Below the pieces are notes generated by a model. It searched no databases and was not told the DNA's origin. It worked only from the letters and a program-made list of their open reading frames with translations. A stretch of DNA of 21,109 nucleotides, from the NCBI GenBank assembly GCA_040381935.1, contig JBEIGJ010000024.1, positions 1 through 21,109 of the forward strand. Direction: 5' to 3'. Shown piece by piece: positions 1 to 7,160 of this stretch. How positions within the stretch are numbered: the first letter of the stretch is position 1; each line of letters begins with the position of its first letter. The position numbers and the translations under genes are program-made. The stretch is from Casp-actino8 sp040381935 (GTDB taxonomy: Bacteria > Actinomycetota > Acidimicrobiia > Acidimicrobiales > Ilumatobacteraceae).

Positions 1-810
1 CAGCTGCGTGATCTTCGGATGGCAATATGCCGACACGAAGTCGTGGTTATTCGTAATCAGATCTTTGGCCCGGTTCAGCAGTCAAATTTCTCACGGCGAC
101 TAGGACCTGTCGGAGAGGTTCCCTTCGTAGCCACTCGAGCCGATGCCCCCGATCTCATCAGAGTGGTGAAAGAAGCCGATGAGGGTGAGTCCTTCAATTT
201 CGGAGGAGCTTGGCACTCGGATTTCTCATTCCAAAGTGAGCCACCGTCGTTCACGATCCTTGCGGCAGTCGATATTCCACCATGGGGAGGAGACACAGTC
301 TTCGCTTCAATGACGGCGGCTTGGGAGGAATTGCCCGCTGGCACGAAAGCACAATTGCAATCATTACGGGCCGTACACACTGCTCGTGATGCATATTCGC
401 GGCGGATGCAGCCGATTCATTCCGGGATGCGCGGAATGGAAATCATCTGTGATGACTCGGCCAATGAAGAGCGCCGCCATCCTTTGGTTTGTCGTCATCC
501 GGAAACTGGTCGGCCTGTTCTTTTCTACAACCGTGCTTATGTGCGCGATATCGATGACCTGGAGAAAGATGAGGCCCATTCATTGATGGCTTTTCTTCAC
601 TTGCACACCACTGATGTGCGATTCTGCTACCGCCATCGTTGGCAGACTGGCGACGTAGTGATCTGGGATAATCGGTCCACCCAGCATCTAGCCCTCAATG
701 ACTATGCCGGCTTTCGTCGTGAATTGAATCGCACCACTGTCGCTGGGGCGACGCCGCAACCGGCATTTGACTCGTTGGTCGGTGGCTCGGAAATCTCCTC
801 GATTAGATGA
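1..810 (+). CDS. TauD/TfdA-family Fe(II)/2-oxoglutarate dioxygenase (5' end outside window)
   Basis: Predicted non-haem iron oxygenase of the TauD/TfdA family, which couples 2-oxoglutarate decarboxylation to hydroxylation of a small substrate such as a sulfonate, phenoxyacetate or carnitine-like compound; the substrate cannot be read from the sequence. Numbering from the ATG at 19, the iron ligands are visible as H66-x-D68 (motif WHSDFSF) and distal H223 (TQHLALNDY). R238 in RELNRTTV is the expected 2-oxoglutarate carboxylate-binding arginine. The frame is open back to base 1 and the upstream codons read LRDLRMAICRHEVVVIRNQ. These fit the family's usual region just before the first core strand, so the ATG at 19 is probably internal and the gene begins before the window. 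The stop overlaps the tag start by four bases (ATGA), suggesting translational coupling. Confidence 0.85.
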   Translation, partial: QLRDLRMAICRHEVVVIRNQIFGPVQQSNFSRRLGPVGEVPFVATRADAPDLIRVVKEADEGESFNFGGAWHSDFSFQSEPPSFTILAAVDIPPWGGDTVFASMTAAWEELPAGTKAQLQSLRAVHTARDAYSRRMQPIHSGMRGMEIICDDSANEERRHPLVCRHPETGRPVLFYNRAYVRDIDDLEKDEAHSLMAFLHLHTTDVRFCYRHRWQTGDVVIWDNRSTQHLALNDYAGFRRELNRTTVAGATPQPAFDSLVGGSEISSIR

Positions 811-1376
811 CTCATTGCGCGTGGGCGATTTCCTCACCATCGATGATGGCCTATCACGATCAAGAATGGGGTTTTCCGACCGCGGATGATCGTCGACTAT
901 TCGAAAAAATCTGTCTCGAAGGATTTCAAAGTGGGCTGTCGTGGTCCACAATCTTGAACAAGCGACAGGACTTCCGTCGGGTCTTTGACAATTTTGACAT
1001 CGAGAGCGTTGCTCAATTCGATGACACTGATGTGCTCCGGCTTCGCTTGGACCCCACCATCGTTCGACACGAGGGGAAAATACGATCAGTCGTGAATAAT
1101 GCCCGTCGTTGCCTCGATCTCATTCAGTCCGAGGGATCATTGGCTGCTTATCTGTGGAAGTTCGAGCCGATCCACTCACCAGCGGTCGGATCCACCCAAT
1201 GCGCCGAATCGGTCGAACTGGCCAAGGATTTGAAATCGCGAGGTTGGACATTCGTCGGTCCAACAACGATGTACGCCTTCATGCAGTCACTGGGAATGGT
1301 GAATGATCACGATTCGGACTGTCCGATCAATTCTGTTGTCGACAAGGCGCGCCGAGCATTTGCTCGGCCCACGTAG
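807..1376 (+). CDS. tag: DNA-3-methyladenine glycosylase I
   Basis: Base-excision repair enzyme that removes 3-methyladenine from alkylated DNA by cleaving the N-glycosidic bond. The 189 residues match the usual family length (about 187). The zinc site of Tag is complete: C4, H17 (YHDQEWG), H168 and C172 (NDHDSDC). E38, matching the base-recognition glutamate of E. coli Tag, lies in LEGFQSGLSW, and the helix-hairpin-helix region is the expected GWTFVGPTTMYAFMQ segment. The ATG at 807 overlaps the stop of the dioxygenase gene in ATGA, so the two are probably co-translated. That link between an oxygenase and a repair enzyme may be only positional. There is no sign of damage or transfer. Confidence 0.95.
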   Translation: MTHCAWAISSPSMMAYHDQEWGFPTADDRRLFEKICLEGFQSGLSWSTILNKRQDFRRVFDNFDIESVAQFDDTDVLRLRLDPTIVRHEGKIRSVVNNARRCLDLIQSEGSLAAYLWKFEPIHSPAVGSTQCAESVELAKDLKSRGWTFVGPTTMYAFMQSLGMVNDHDSDCPINSVVDKARRAFARPT

Positions 1377-1440
1377 GTTTAGTTCGCCATGACTTGGGTG
1401 AATTCCACCGCTTGTCGGGATTTTCTGGGAGAATGAAGGC

Positions 1441-1977
1441 GTGAGTGATTTGACGGATACGCGAACATCATGGCTCAGCCCAGAGATGTTGGCTGCAGTA
1501 CGGTCGAATGTGCCGCTCGTGTACGTAGATGCGGTGCCGGTGCGAGTGGATGAAGTTGGTCGGGTCACCCAGGTCGGGCTTCTTTTGCGGGTCGCTGCCG
1601 ATGGCTCTTTGAGTCGGATGTTGGTGTCAGGTCGGGTGCTTTATGGTGAGCGGGTTCGAGATGCTCTGATTCGGCATCTCGAAAAAGACCTCGGGCCGTT
1701 GGCCTTGCCGAGGGTTCCCCCAAATCCGGCGCCGTTCACGATTGCTGAGTACTTTCCCGATCCCGACGTCAGCGGATTCGTTGATCCCCGCCATCATGCC
1801 GTGAGTTTGGCCTACGTGGTCCCCGTGGACGGCGAGTGCACGCCCACCCAACAGGCCCTCGACTTAGCCTGGTTCTCCCCGCAAGAAGCATCCAGTTCGC
1901 GCATTACCGCTGATATGACCGGTGGCCAGGACCGACTGCTGCGCCTGGCTCTCGCCCACGTTGGCGAATTGCCCTGA
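1441..1977 (+). CDS. DUF4916 Nudix-like hydrolase fold protein
   Basis: A 178-residue protein that I recognise as the actinobacterial DUF4916 type, a Nudix-like fold of unknown function. It begins with the typical WLSPEMLAAVRSNVPLVYVDAVPVRV stretch broken by little variation, and contains the family-like AEYFPDP and HAVSLAYVVPV segments. A Nudix box is recognisable at residues 64-85 (G64, E70, R78, G85), but the metal-binding REUxEE core reads R78-H-L-E-K-D83. Three acidic positions are therefore changed to H, K and D, and classical Nudix hydrolysis is doubtful. The start is GTG. A purine-rich GGGAGAATGAAGG precedes it and could be a ribosome site; alternatively GAGAAT at 1429-1434 could be the -10 of a leaderless message. 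It is convergent with the next gene. Confidence 0.8.
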   Translation: MSDLTDTRTSWLSPEMLAAVRSNVPLVYVDAVPVRVDEVGRVTQVGLLLRVAADGSLSRMLVSGRVLYGERVRDALIRHLEKDLGPLALPRVPPNPAPFTIAEYFPDPDVSGFVDPRHHAVSLAYVVPVDGECTPTQQALDLAWFSPQEASSSRITADMTGGQDRLLRLALAHVGELP

Positions 1978-2007
1978 GCAGACCGCCAACGGGTGGTTAC
2001 CACGGCT

Positions 2008-2337
2008 TTATTCGGCTGAATTGCGCCTTTTGCGCACATGACGTCCCACTCGGCCATGTGGGACATGGGCGACTACCGATGTGGTTTCATCGATGTCGAC
2101 AGTGATGCCATCGCGATCAATGTCACCCGGTTCTCCGGAAGCCTCCCAGATCACCGCACCCTCGTCTTTGGGTTTGCGTCCTAGGACCCGATCCAGTCCC
2201 AACATGCCACCGGCCACGATGGCCCCGATGGCCCCATACTTGGAATGTGCTCGCTTGACCAGATCATGGTCCGACACTGGTGTGGGCGGCAGGGCAACTT
2301 CGGATTCATTCGGATCCGGTACAGGAGGGGAGGTCAT
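2008..2337 (-). CDS. small hypothetical protein with one hydrophobic segment
   Basis: I cannot assign a function. The 109-residue product has an acidic, proline-rich N-terminus (about residues 1-20), then KRAHSKYGAIGAIVAGGMLG with a glycine-rich hydrophobic stretch at about 34-50 that is short for a membrane span. A charged domain follows (DEGAVIWEASGEPGDID), and the C-terminal end is basic (GRHVRKRRN). Coding is supported by the compact fit between neighbours: its stop lies 30 bases past the convergent DUF4916 stop, and its ATG lies 78 bases from the divergent Fpg/Nei-like start. The opposite-strand frames are less protein-like. It resembles small conserved proteins I associate with Actinobacteria, but I cannot name a family. 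Confidence 0.65.
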   Translation of the reverse strand: MTSPPVPDPNESEVALPPTPVSDHDLVKRAHSKYGAIGAIVAGGMLGLDRVLGRKPKDEGAVIWEASGEPGDIDRDGITVDIDETTSVVAHVPHGRVGRHVRKRRNSAE

Positions 2338-2346
2338 ATCTGTGAC

Positions 2347-2359
2347 AACCGTACCGGTT
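2347..2359. promoter_or_regulatory. short dyad in a divergent promoter gap
   Basis: AACCG-TAC-CGGTT is a perfect 5-bp inverted repeat with a 3-base centre, lying in the 78-bp gap between the divergently transcribed hypothetical gene and the Fpg/Nei-like gene. An outer GTGAC (2342-2346) and GTCAC (2378-2382) are also inverted. It could be an operator, but such a short dyad also occurs by chance. Confidence 0.25.
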
Positions 2360-2403
2360 CGGCGTGCCAGCGCCTATGTCACGAATGCTCTATCCAGGCT
2401 GAC

Positions 2404-2409
2404 TATTCT
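2404..2409 (+). promoter_or_regulatory. candidate -10 box for a leaderless Fpg/Nei-like transcript
   Basis: TATTCT ends six bases before the GTG at 2416, the spacing expected when transcription starts at the first base of the start codon, as is common in actinobacteria. No convincing -35 hexamer sits 16-18 bases upstream. A GAGG at 2411-2414 is too close to the start to act as a ribosome site. An in-frame TGA at 2410-2412 rules out any upstream start. Confidence 0.4.
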
Positions 2410-2415
2410 TGAGGT

Positions 2416-3306
2416 GTGGCAGGGTGGGGTCGAACAGCGCGAACGAGTGCCGCTATGCGTACCGCTCTCGTGGGCCACACCACCCGTCGGTTCGATGCGC
2501 TGTCGGCCATCGGACCAGCGCCGCGAGAGGGAAGCGTCATTGAAGAGGTGCGCTGCAACGGTCGAGTCGTCGAATTGGAATGGGATGATGGTGTCGTCCT
2601 AGCCACTCATTTGCGTCTCACTGGTGAATGGCATCTCTATCGCCAAAATGAACGTTGGCGTAAAGCTTCATATGAGGCGCGCGTGGTCATCGAAGTCGAT
2701 GAATGGGTGGCAGTCTGTTTCAGTGCCGCTCAGGTAGAGACATATCGAGTTCTGGATCGCGGCCGCCATCCACAAAGTGGTGGAGCAGGACCTGATATTT
2801 CAGTTGCTGGAGCCGATCTGGTGACCTGCACACAACGCCTTCTCTCTTTTCCTCAACCCGATGTAGCGATCGCTGAAGTTCTGACGGAGAATTCAGTCGT
2901 TGTTGGCTTGGGCAATGTCATTCGGTCAGAGGTTCTCTGGGCTGTGGGTTTGAGCCCCTTCGCCCGCGTCGGCGACTTGTCGTATGAGGACTGCCAGATC
3001 CTGATGGAAACTGCATCCCGTCTCATTCACGCCCGGACGCCCACGGCTCCTGCGGTCTATGGCCGCCACGGACAGCAATGTCATCGTTGTCGGGGAACTG
3101 TCCAATTCAAGGTTGTTGGCGAACACCGACGCGGATTGTTTTGGTGTGCTGATTGCCAAGAACGCCTTGATCGTCGTTTGATTCCGGGAGCCTTGATCGA
3201 TTCGGACTCGACTCCTAGTCATCCAGCCGAGGTGCTGTACATGTCGGAGGTCCGCGAGGCGCGTAAGCGATTGCAGATTTTTGACGATCTCAGCGAATTG
3301 GGCTGA
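2416..3306 (+). CDS. Fpg/Nei-family DNA-glycosylase-like protein lacking catalytic residues
   Basis: Clear homologue of the bacterial Fpg/Nei (formamidopyrimidine glycosylase/endonuclease VIII) family: beta-sandwich N-domain with THLRLTGEWHLYR, helix-two-turn-helix around VVGLGNVIRSEVLWAVGLSPF, and a zinc finger C222-x2-C225...C244-x2-C247 with the conserved YGRHGQQC lead-in. The active residues are missing. Family proteins begin M-P-E-G-(D/P), where Pro2 is the nucleophile and Glu3 is catalytic. This one begins M-A-G-W-G, and the first 13 residues align without a gap to the usual start when anchored on MRTALVGHT. The usual lysine of the GKHL motif is R50 (NGRVVEL). Upstream extension is blocked by a stop at 2410-2412. 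Either the protein binds DNA without base excision, or the sequence is wrong at the N-terminus. A 49-residue C-terminal tail follows the finger. Confidence 0.85.
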   Translation: MAGWGRTARTSAAMRTALVGHTTRRFDALSAIGPAPREGSVIEEVRCNGRVVELEWDDGVVLATHLRLTGEWHLYRQNERWRKASYEARVVIEVDEWVAVCFSAAQVETYRVLDRGRHPQSGGAGPDISVAGADLVTCTQRLLSFPQPDVAIAEVLTENSVVVGLGNVIRSEVLWAVGLSPFARVGDLSYEDCQILMETASRLIHARTPTAPAVYGRHGQQCHRCRGTVQFKVVGEHRRGLFWCADCQERLDRRLIPGALIDSDSTPSHPAEVLYMSEVREARKRLQIFDDLSELG

Positions 3307-3320
3307 GGGATAGCTCGTCG

Positions 3321-3710
3321 TCAAGCACGACCAAGTATCCGATCAACGCGAATTTCGATCGCTACTCGATCAGAGCGCTCTTTAGGGTCCTGATATCGCG
3401 CTGCGTAACCAGCTACTGCTTGCCGAACTTCATGTGGCTCACTGGTCATTCTGACTTCGCCTTCAAGAGTCAGCCAGCGGCCGCCGTCAACCTGGCTGAC
3501 TGCTGCCCGGCCGCCATGAGAGGCGTTAATCACCTTCTGTGAGCCAGCGAACGTGATGATACGAACCAGATGATGCTCTTCGTCGTAGGAAAAACCAACC
3601 GGGACGACATGAGGTGAACCATCCCGACGCAATGTGGTGAGGGTCGCCAGGTGACGTTCACGTAAAAAGGATCGCACTTCATCGGTGAGATTATTAGGGT
3701 CGATAGCCAT
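3321..3710 (-). CDS. PPOX-class split-barrel protein, probably F420-dependent
   Basis: A 129-residue split beta-barrel protein of the pyridoxamine-5'-phosphate-oxidase superfamily, resembling the mycobacterial F420-binding enzymes of the Rv1155 type. Typical features are an N-terminal helix (DEVRSFLRERHLATLTTLRRDGSPHV), the GSPHVVPVGFSYDEE strand pair and the WLTLEGEVRM strand. Such proteins use F420 or FMN to reduce small molecules; the substrate here is unknown. The ATG lies 11 bases after the stop of the ABC permease with no clear ribosome site, so it is probably the last gene of the ABC operon, translated by coupling. Its end is 14 bases from the convergent Fpg/Nei-like gene. Confidence 0.85.
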   Translation of the reverse strand: MAIDPNNLTDEVRSFLRERHLATLTTLRRDGSPHVVPVGFSYDEEHHLVRIITFAGSQKVINASHGGRAAVSQVDGGRWLTLEGEVRMTSEPHEVRQAVAGYAARYQDPKERSDRVAIEIRVDRILGRA

Positions 3711-3721
3711 GTGAGTAGTAC

Positions 3722-6289
3722 CTATTGCGAGGCGATGGCTTGGAGTACATCGAGCTTGGCGGCTCGGCGGGCCGGGAAGATCGCGGCAAACATTCCCACC
3801 AAAATGGAAGCCACAAGAATGGTGATGATGGTCCCGGTGGGGATGATCGTGCGCGTGATGAAGGTGTCGGGTAAGGCATTGGCGACGCCCAGTCCGAGTG
3901 GGACCCCCACCACGATTCCCAATGTTGCACCAAAGACGGAGACGATGATCGCCTCCCAGCGAACCGTTCTCTTGAGAGAACGACGGCTCATTCCCACGGC
4001 TCGCAGAAGTCCGAATTCGCGGGTTCGCTCAAAGACCGACAAAGCCATGGTGTTGGCGATACCCAACACGGCGATGAAGATGGCAAAGATGAGAAGTCCG
4101 TAGACGATGGTCAGTAGTTGATTCAGTTGATCCTCTTGGGATCTTTGGAACTCTGCCTGGTCCTGTACTTCAGCGCTTGGGAAATCCTCAGCAATTGCTT
4201 CGACGGCACTACGCGCCACATCGATGTCGACTCCAGGGGAAATTTTCGCTCCGATGAAGAAGTCGACGGGTGCTGCAGTAGTGACCCCCTTGAGAGTTCC
4301 AAGGCTGATCAACCAATTACCGGCAATCGATGAATCAGCAAAGATTCCGCCGACGGGAAGTTCACTGACATTGCCATTTTGCCACGTGATGGTGATGACA
4401 TCACCAATCTGCACGCCGAGGTCGGTAGCCGGATCTTCGTGTAACAAGATGGCGCCATTATCGATACTTGCCACCTCGCCTGATTGCAGATCGATATCTA
4501 CCAGCTCGGCAAAGGCCTGGCCATTGACTGCGCCAATCTGCTTGGTTTCACCGTTGATCTGTGCCACGGTTGCTCGGAACGGACTGACTGCTGAAAGCTC
4601 AGGAAGTCCAGACATTCTCTCGGCAAAGGTGACGGGGAGACCTTGAAAGCCAGAGTTGGTGATGAAGAAGTCAGCAGTGACTGAACGACTGAGTTGCTCG
4701 GTGAAACTGGCCTTCACCGATTCAGCAACGACCGACACCATGCTGACAAGTGCCAGACCCACCATCAGAGCCGAAGCAGTCGATGCAGTGCGACGCGGGG
4801 TTCGCTGCGCGTTACGACTAGCAAGTCGTCCAGGGACCGATCGCACCATGGGCAAAAACGGCAGCGGCAAGATGTGGCTGATCGCATTGCTGACCGGGGC
4901 AGCCACTGTGGTGGAAAGACTGGCGACGCCGAGAAAGAGCATCACGGCACCGAGACCGGCGAGACCGAGAGTGCCAGCCGTCCCTCCCGGTCGCACGAAG
5001 AGTCCCAGGCTGAACAAGACGATGCCGAGGATGAAGGTGGTGGTGCCGACAGCGAGTCGTGTGGTGCGCTGTAAAGCGGAGAAACCGAGCTCTGGTCGCA
5101 TGGCGGCTACCGGGGGAATACGGCCGGCCCGCAGCGCCGGCACCACAGCTGCCGCCACGGTCACCACAACACCAACCAACACCGAAACGGCGATAGTTCG
5201 CAGCGACACCGTGAGATTTGCTGCGGGGAATGCAGCACCAGCGGCGTTGAAAAGGGCAGTAATGCCCGAAGCCACACCGAGTCCGGCGAAAAGTCCGAGG
5301 ACCGTGGCGATGATTGCAATGATGAGAGCCTCGCCAATGATCATTGAACGAATCTGACGTGTGCTGGCTCCGACAGCCCGCAAAAGTGCCAATTCGCGCA
5401 TGCGCTGGCTGATGATGATGGCAAAGGTATTGAAGATCAAGAAAGCGCTGACGAAAAGTGATACCGCAGCGAATCCCAAGAGGACATTGCCGAAGATGTC
5501 AATGATCTCGTTGATGGCACCAGCTGTTTCCTCTGCGGACTGTTCACCCGAAATGACTTCAATGGTCGCAGGCAGGATTTTGGCGATGTCGGACTGAACG
5601 CTGGTCCGCGAAACTCCTTCTTCCACTCCCACATATATGGACTCGGCGAGACCGTTAGCGCCCAGGAATTCGTCGGCAGTCCGTGGATCGAAGGCACTGA
5701 TACTGGCGCCACCACTACCTGAACTATTCGAGGTCCCTGTCAAACCAACGAGTGTGAAAGTCGATTTGCCAACGGGCCCGACAATGGTGACCTCATCACC
5801 GAGCGCGTACTTGGCTCGGTCTACGGATCTCTTGTCGATAGCGACTTCGCCGGGACCGGAGGGGGGGCGACCTTCTAACAAGATGCGGCCATCAAGTCCA
5901 TCGGGTCCGGTCCAAGAGATTCCAAACGCTGGACCGGTAGTGCGCAATGGTTCACCGTCGGCATCGATGATTGTGGCCGCAGCGAAGAAGTTGGCTTCTA
6001 CTTTGGCCACTCCAGGAATATCGCCAATTTCATCGACGAGCGATGCAGGAACAGGGTCGCGGTCGGCTTGGGCAGCATCGCCAAAGGCGATCGTGCTGCG
6101 GATCTCGAGATCGATATCGCCGCGTAATTCCTCGAATATTTGATTGATAGCGGATTTGACGCTGTCGGTGAGGATGAAGGCTCCCGACACAAATGCCACA
6201 CCACTGACGACAGCCAAGATGGTGAGCAGAATGCGGAACTTTCGTGCCAGAACGCCGCGAATGGTGAGACGAGGTAGGGGAGTGGACAT
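3722..6289 (-). CDS. ABC transporter permease, FtsX/MacB type with duplicated FtsX domain
   Basis: Large inner-membrane permease of the type VII (MacB/LolC/FtsX-like) ABC class, 855 residues. Layout: an N-terminal membrane segment (about 17-40), an extracytoplasmic MacB-type domain (to about 265), a first FtsX domain with three spans (about 270-395), two to three further spans (about 410-475), a second membrane segment and extracytoplasmic domain (about 495-720), then a C-terminal FtsX domain with three spans (about 730-850). The coupling motif occurs twice, as SQRMRELALLRAVGAS and ERTREFGLLRAVGMS, indicating internal duplication. Such fused permeases pair with a separate ATPase, here the gene 12 bases upstream. 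They work by mechanotransmission in lipoprotein or peptide export or envelope remodelling; the cargo is unknown. Confidence 0.93.
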   Translation of the reverse strand: MSTPLPRLTIRGVLARKFRILLTILAVVSGVAFVSGAFILTDSVKSAINQIFEELRGDIDLEIRSTIAFGDAAQADRDPVPASLVDEIGDIPGVAKVEANFFAAATIIDADGEPLRTTGPAFGISWTGPDGLDGRILLEGRPPSGPGEVAIDKRSVDRAKYALGDEVTIVGPVGKSTFTLVGLTGTSNSSGSGGASISAFDPRTADEFLGANGLAESIYVGVEEGVSRTSVQSDIAKILPATIEVISGEQSAEETAGAINEIIDIFGNVLLGFAAVSLFVSAFLIFNTFAIIISQRMRELALLRAVGASTRQIRSMIIGEALIIAIIATVLGLFAGLGVASGITALFNAAGAAFPAANLTVSLRTIAVSVLVGVVVTVAAAVVPALRAGRIPPVAAMRPELGFSALQRTTRLAVGTTTFILGIVLFSLGLFVRPGGTAGTLGLAGLGAVMLFLGVASLSTTVAAPVSNAISHILPLPFLPMVRSVPGRLASRNAQRTPRRTASTASALMVGLALVSMVSVVAESVKASFTEQLSRSVTADFFITNSGFQGLPVTFAERMSGLPELSAVSPFRATVAQINGETKQIGAVNGQAFAELVDIDLQSGEVASIDNGAILLHEDPATDLGVQIGDVITITWQNGNVSELPVGGIFADSSIAGNWLISLGTLKGVTTAAPVDFFIGAKISPGVDIDVARSAVEAIAEDFPSAEVQDQAEFQRSQEDQLNQLLTIVYGLLIFAIFIAVLGIANTMALSVFERTREFGLLRAVGMSRRSLKRTVRWEAIIVSVFGATLGIVVGVPLGLGVANALPDTFITRTIIPTGTIITILVASILVGMFAAIFPARRAAKLDVLQAIASQ

Positions 6290-6301
6290 AATCAGGGGCG
6301 G

Positions 6302-7027
6302 TCAGCTGCCGAGGCGCTTCATACGATCCAAAACCTCAGCAGCTGTCGGGTTGGCTAACTCGTCAACCACTTTGCCGTCACCGAGGAAGACCACTCGATC
6401 GGCATAGGAAGCTGCCACAGGGTCATGAGTCACCATGACAATGGTCTGTCCCAAATCCGAGACCGCGTGTTTCATGAAGGCCAAGATTTCCGCTCCGGTC
6501 CGGCTGTCGAGGTTGCCGGTTGGTTCGTCGGCAAAAATGATCTGGGGCTTGCTGGCAAGGGCGCGAGCTACGGCAACACGCTGTTGTTGTCCGCCCGAAA
6601 GTTCACTCGGTCGGTGGTGCAATCGATTGCGCAAGCCCATGGCGTCAATGACGGTGTCCAACCACACCTTGTCCACTTCTTGTCCGCCGAGGTCCATAGG
6701 CAGGGTGATGTTTTCGAGAGCGGTCAGAGTGGGAATCAGGTTGTAGGCCTGGAAGATAAACCCGACTTTTTCCCGACGAAGTTTGGTCAAGGTTTTGTCG
6801 TCGAGTTTGGCCAAGTCGACATCACCGATGGTGACGGCGCCCGCAGTCAGCGAATCGAGTCCAGCGAGACAATGCATGAGGGTGCTCTTGCCACTTCCCG
6901 AAGGACCCATGATGGCGGTGAACTTGCCCAGGTCGAATGACACTGTGACGCCATCAAGGGCGCGAACCTCGCTGTCATCGGAGCCATAGATTTTGAAAGC
7001 ATCGACTGCTTGGGCGGCCACGCTCAT
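6302..7027 (-). CDS. ABC transporter ATP-binding protein (LolD/MacB/FtsE-like)
   Basis: Cytoplasmic ATPase partner of the adjacent permease, 241 residues. All nucleotide-binding motifs are intact: Walker A GPSGSGKST (41-49), signature LSGGQQQR (143-150), Walker B IIFADEPTGNLD (163-174) and the H-loop histidine at 201 (VTHD). The FADEPTGNLDS sequence and IFQAYNLIPTLTALENITLP are typical of the MacB/LolD group rather than importers. It is first in a three-gene minus-strand operon (ATPase, permease, PPOX). The start is ATG, with no strong ribosome site. The upstream 133-bp gap holds the palindrome at 7105-7116 and a hairpin. Confidence 0.95.
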   Translation of the reverse strand: MSVAAQAVDAFKIYGSDDSEVRALDGVTVSFDLGKFTAIMGPSGSGKSTLMHCLAGLDSLTAGAVTIGDVDLAKLDDKTLTKLRREKVGFIFQAYNLIPTLTALENITLPMDLGGQEVDKVWLDTVIDAMGLRNRLHHRPSELSGGQQQRVAVARALASKPQIIFADEPTGNLDSRTGAEILAFMKHAVSDLGQTIVMVTHDPVAASYADRVVFLGDGKVVDELANPTAAEVLDRMKRLGS

Positions 7028-7077
7028 CGGATACTCGCAGTGAGAGTTTTTACTGGGTGAGTCATTGGAACATTCTG

Positions 7078-7093
7078 CCGTGTTGAGACACGG
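7078..7093 (-). terminator. small hairpin downstream of the peroxiredoxin gene
   Basis: CCGTGT-TGAG-ACACGG forms a perfect 6-bp stem with a 4-base loop in the 133-bp gap between the peroxiredoxin stop and the ABC ATPase start, both on the minus strand. There is no T-run on either side, so it is not a textbook intrinsic terminator. It may act as a 3' end stabiliser or weak terminator for the peroxiredoxin transcript. Confidence 0.3.
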
Positions 7094-7104
7094 GTTGGGC
7101 GACC

Positions 7105-7116
7105 TTTGAGCTCAAA
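7105..7116. promoter_or_regulatory. perfect 12-bp palindrome upstream of the ABC operon
   Basis: TTTGAGCTCAAA is a perfect palindrome 78 bases upstream of the ABC ATPase start. The heptamer ACGGGTT occurs at 7090-7096 and again at 7116-7122, a 26-bp step that brackets the palindrome. The symmetry would suit a dimeric regulator of the ABC operon, but no regulator gene is present in the window. Confidence 0.3.
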
Positions 7117-7160
7117 CGGGTTCGTGCTGACGCAAAGTGCGATATCGGGAGATCTGTTGG

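Noticed and set aside
1993..2003. GTGGT-T-ACCAC dyad between convergent genes as a terminator
   Set aside because: As a hairpin it gives only about four pairs and has no T-run; too weak to call.
2430..2446. GAACAGCGCGAAC as a possible SOS (LexA) box near DNA repair genes
   Set aside because: The two GAAC units are direct, not inverted as in GAAC-N4-GTTC, and they lie inside the coding region. No true SOS box was seen in the window.
2081..2602. 173-codon + strand frame crossing the hypothetical gene and the Fpg/Nei-like start
   Set aside because: It overlaps two better-supported genes and has no recognisable motif. Its frame does not supply the missing M-P-E-G start of the Fpg/Nei-like protein.
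4656..5357. Long + strand open frame (about 233 codons) inside the ABC permease
   Set aside because: It lies entirely antisense to the permease, its translation is rich in Thr/Arg/Pro/Ala with no domain-like pattern, and the permease frame has clear membrane and FtsX motifs.
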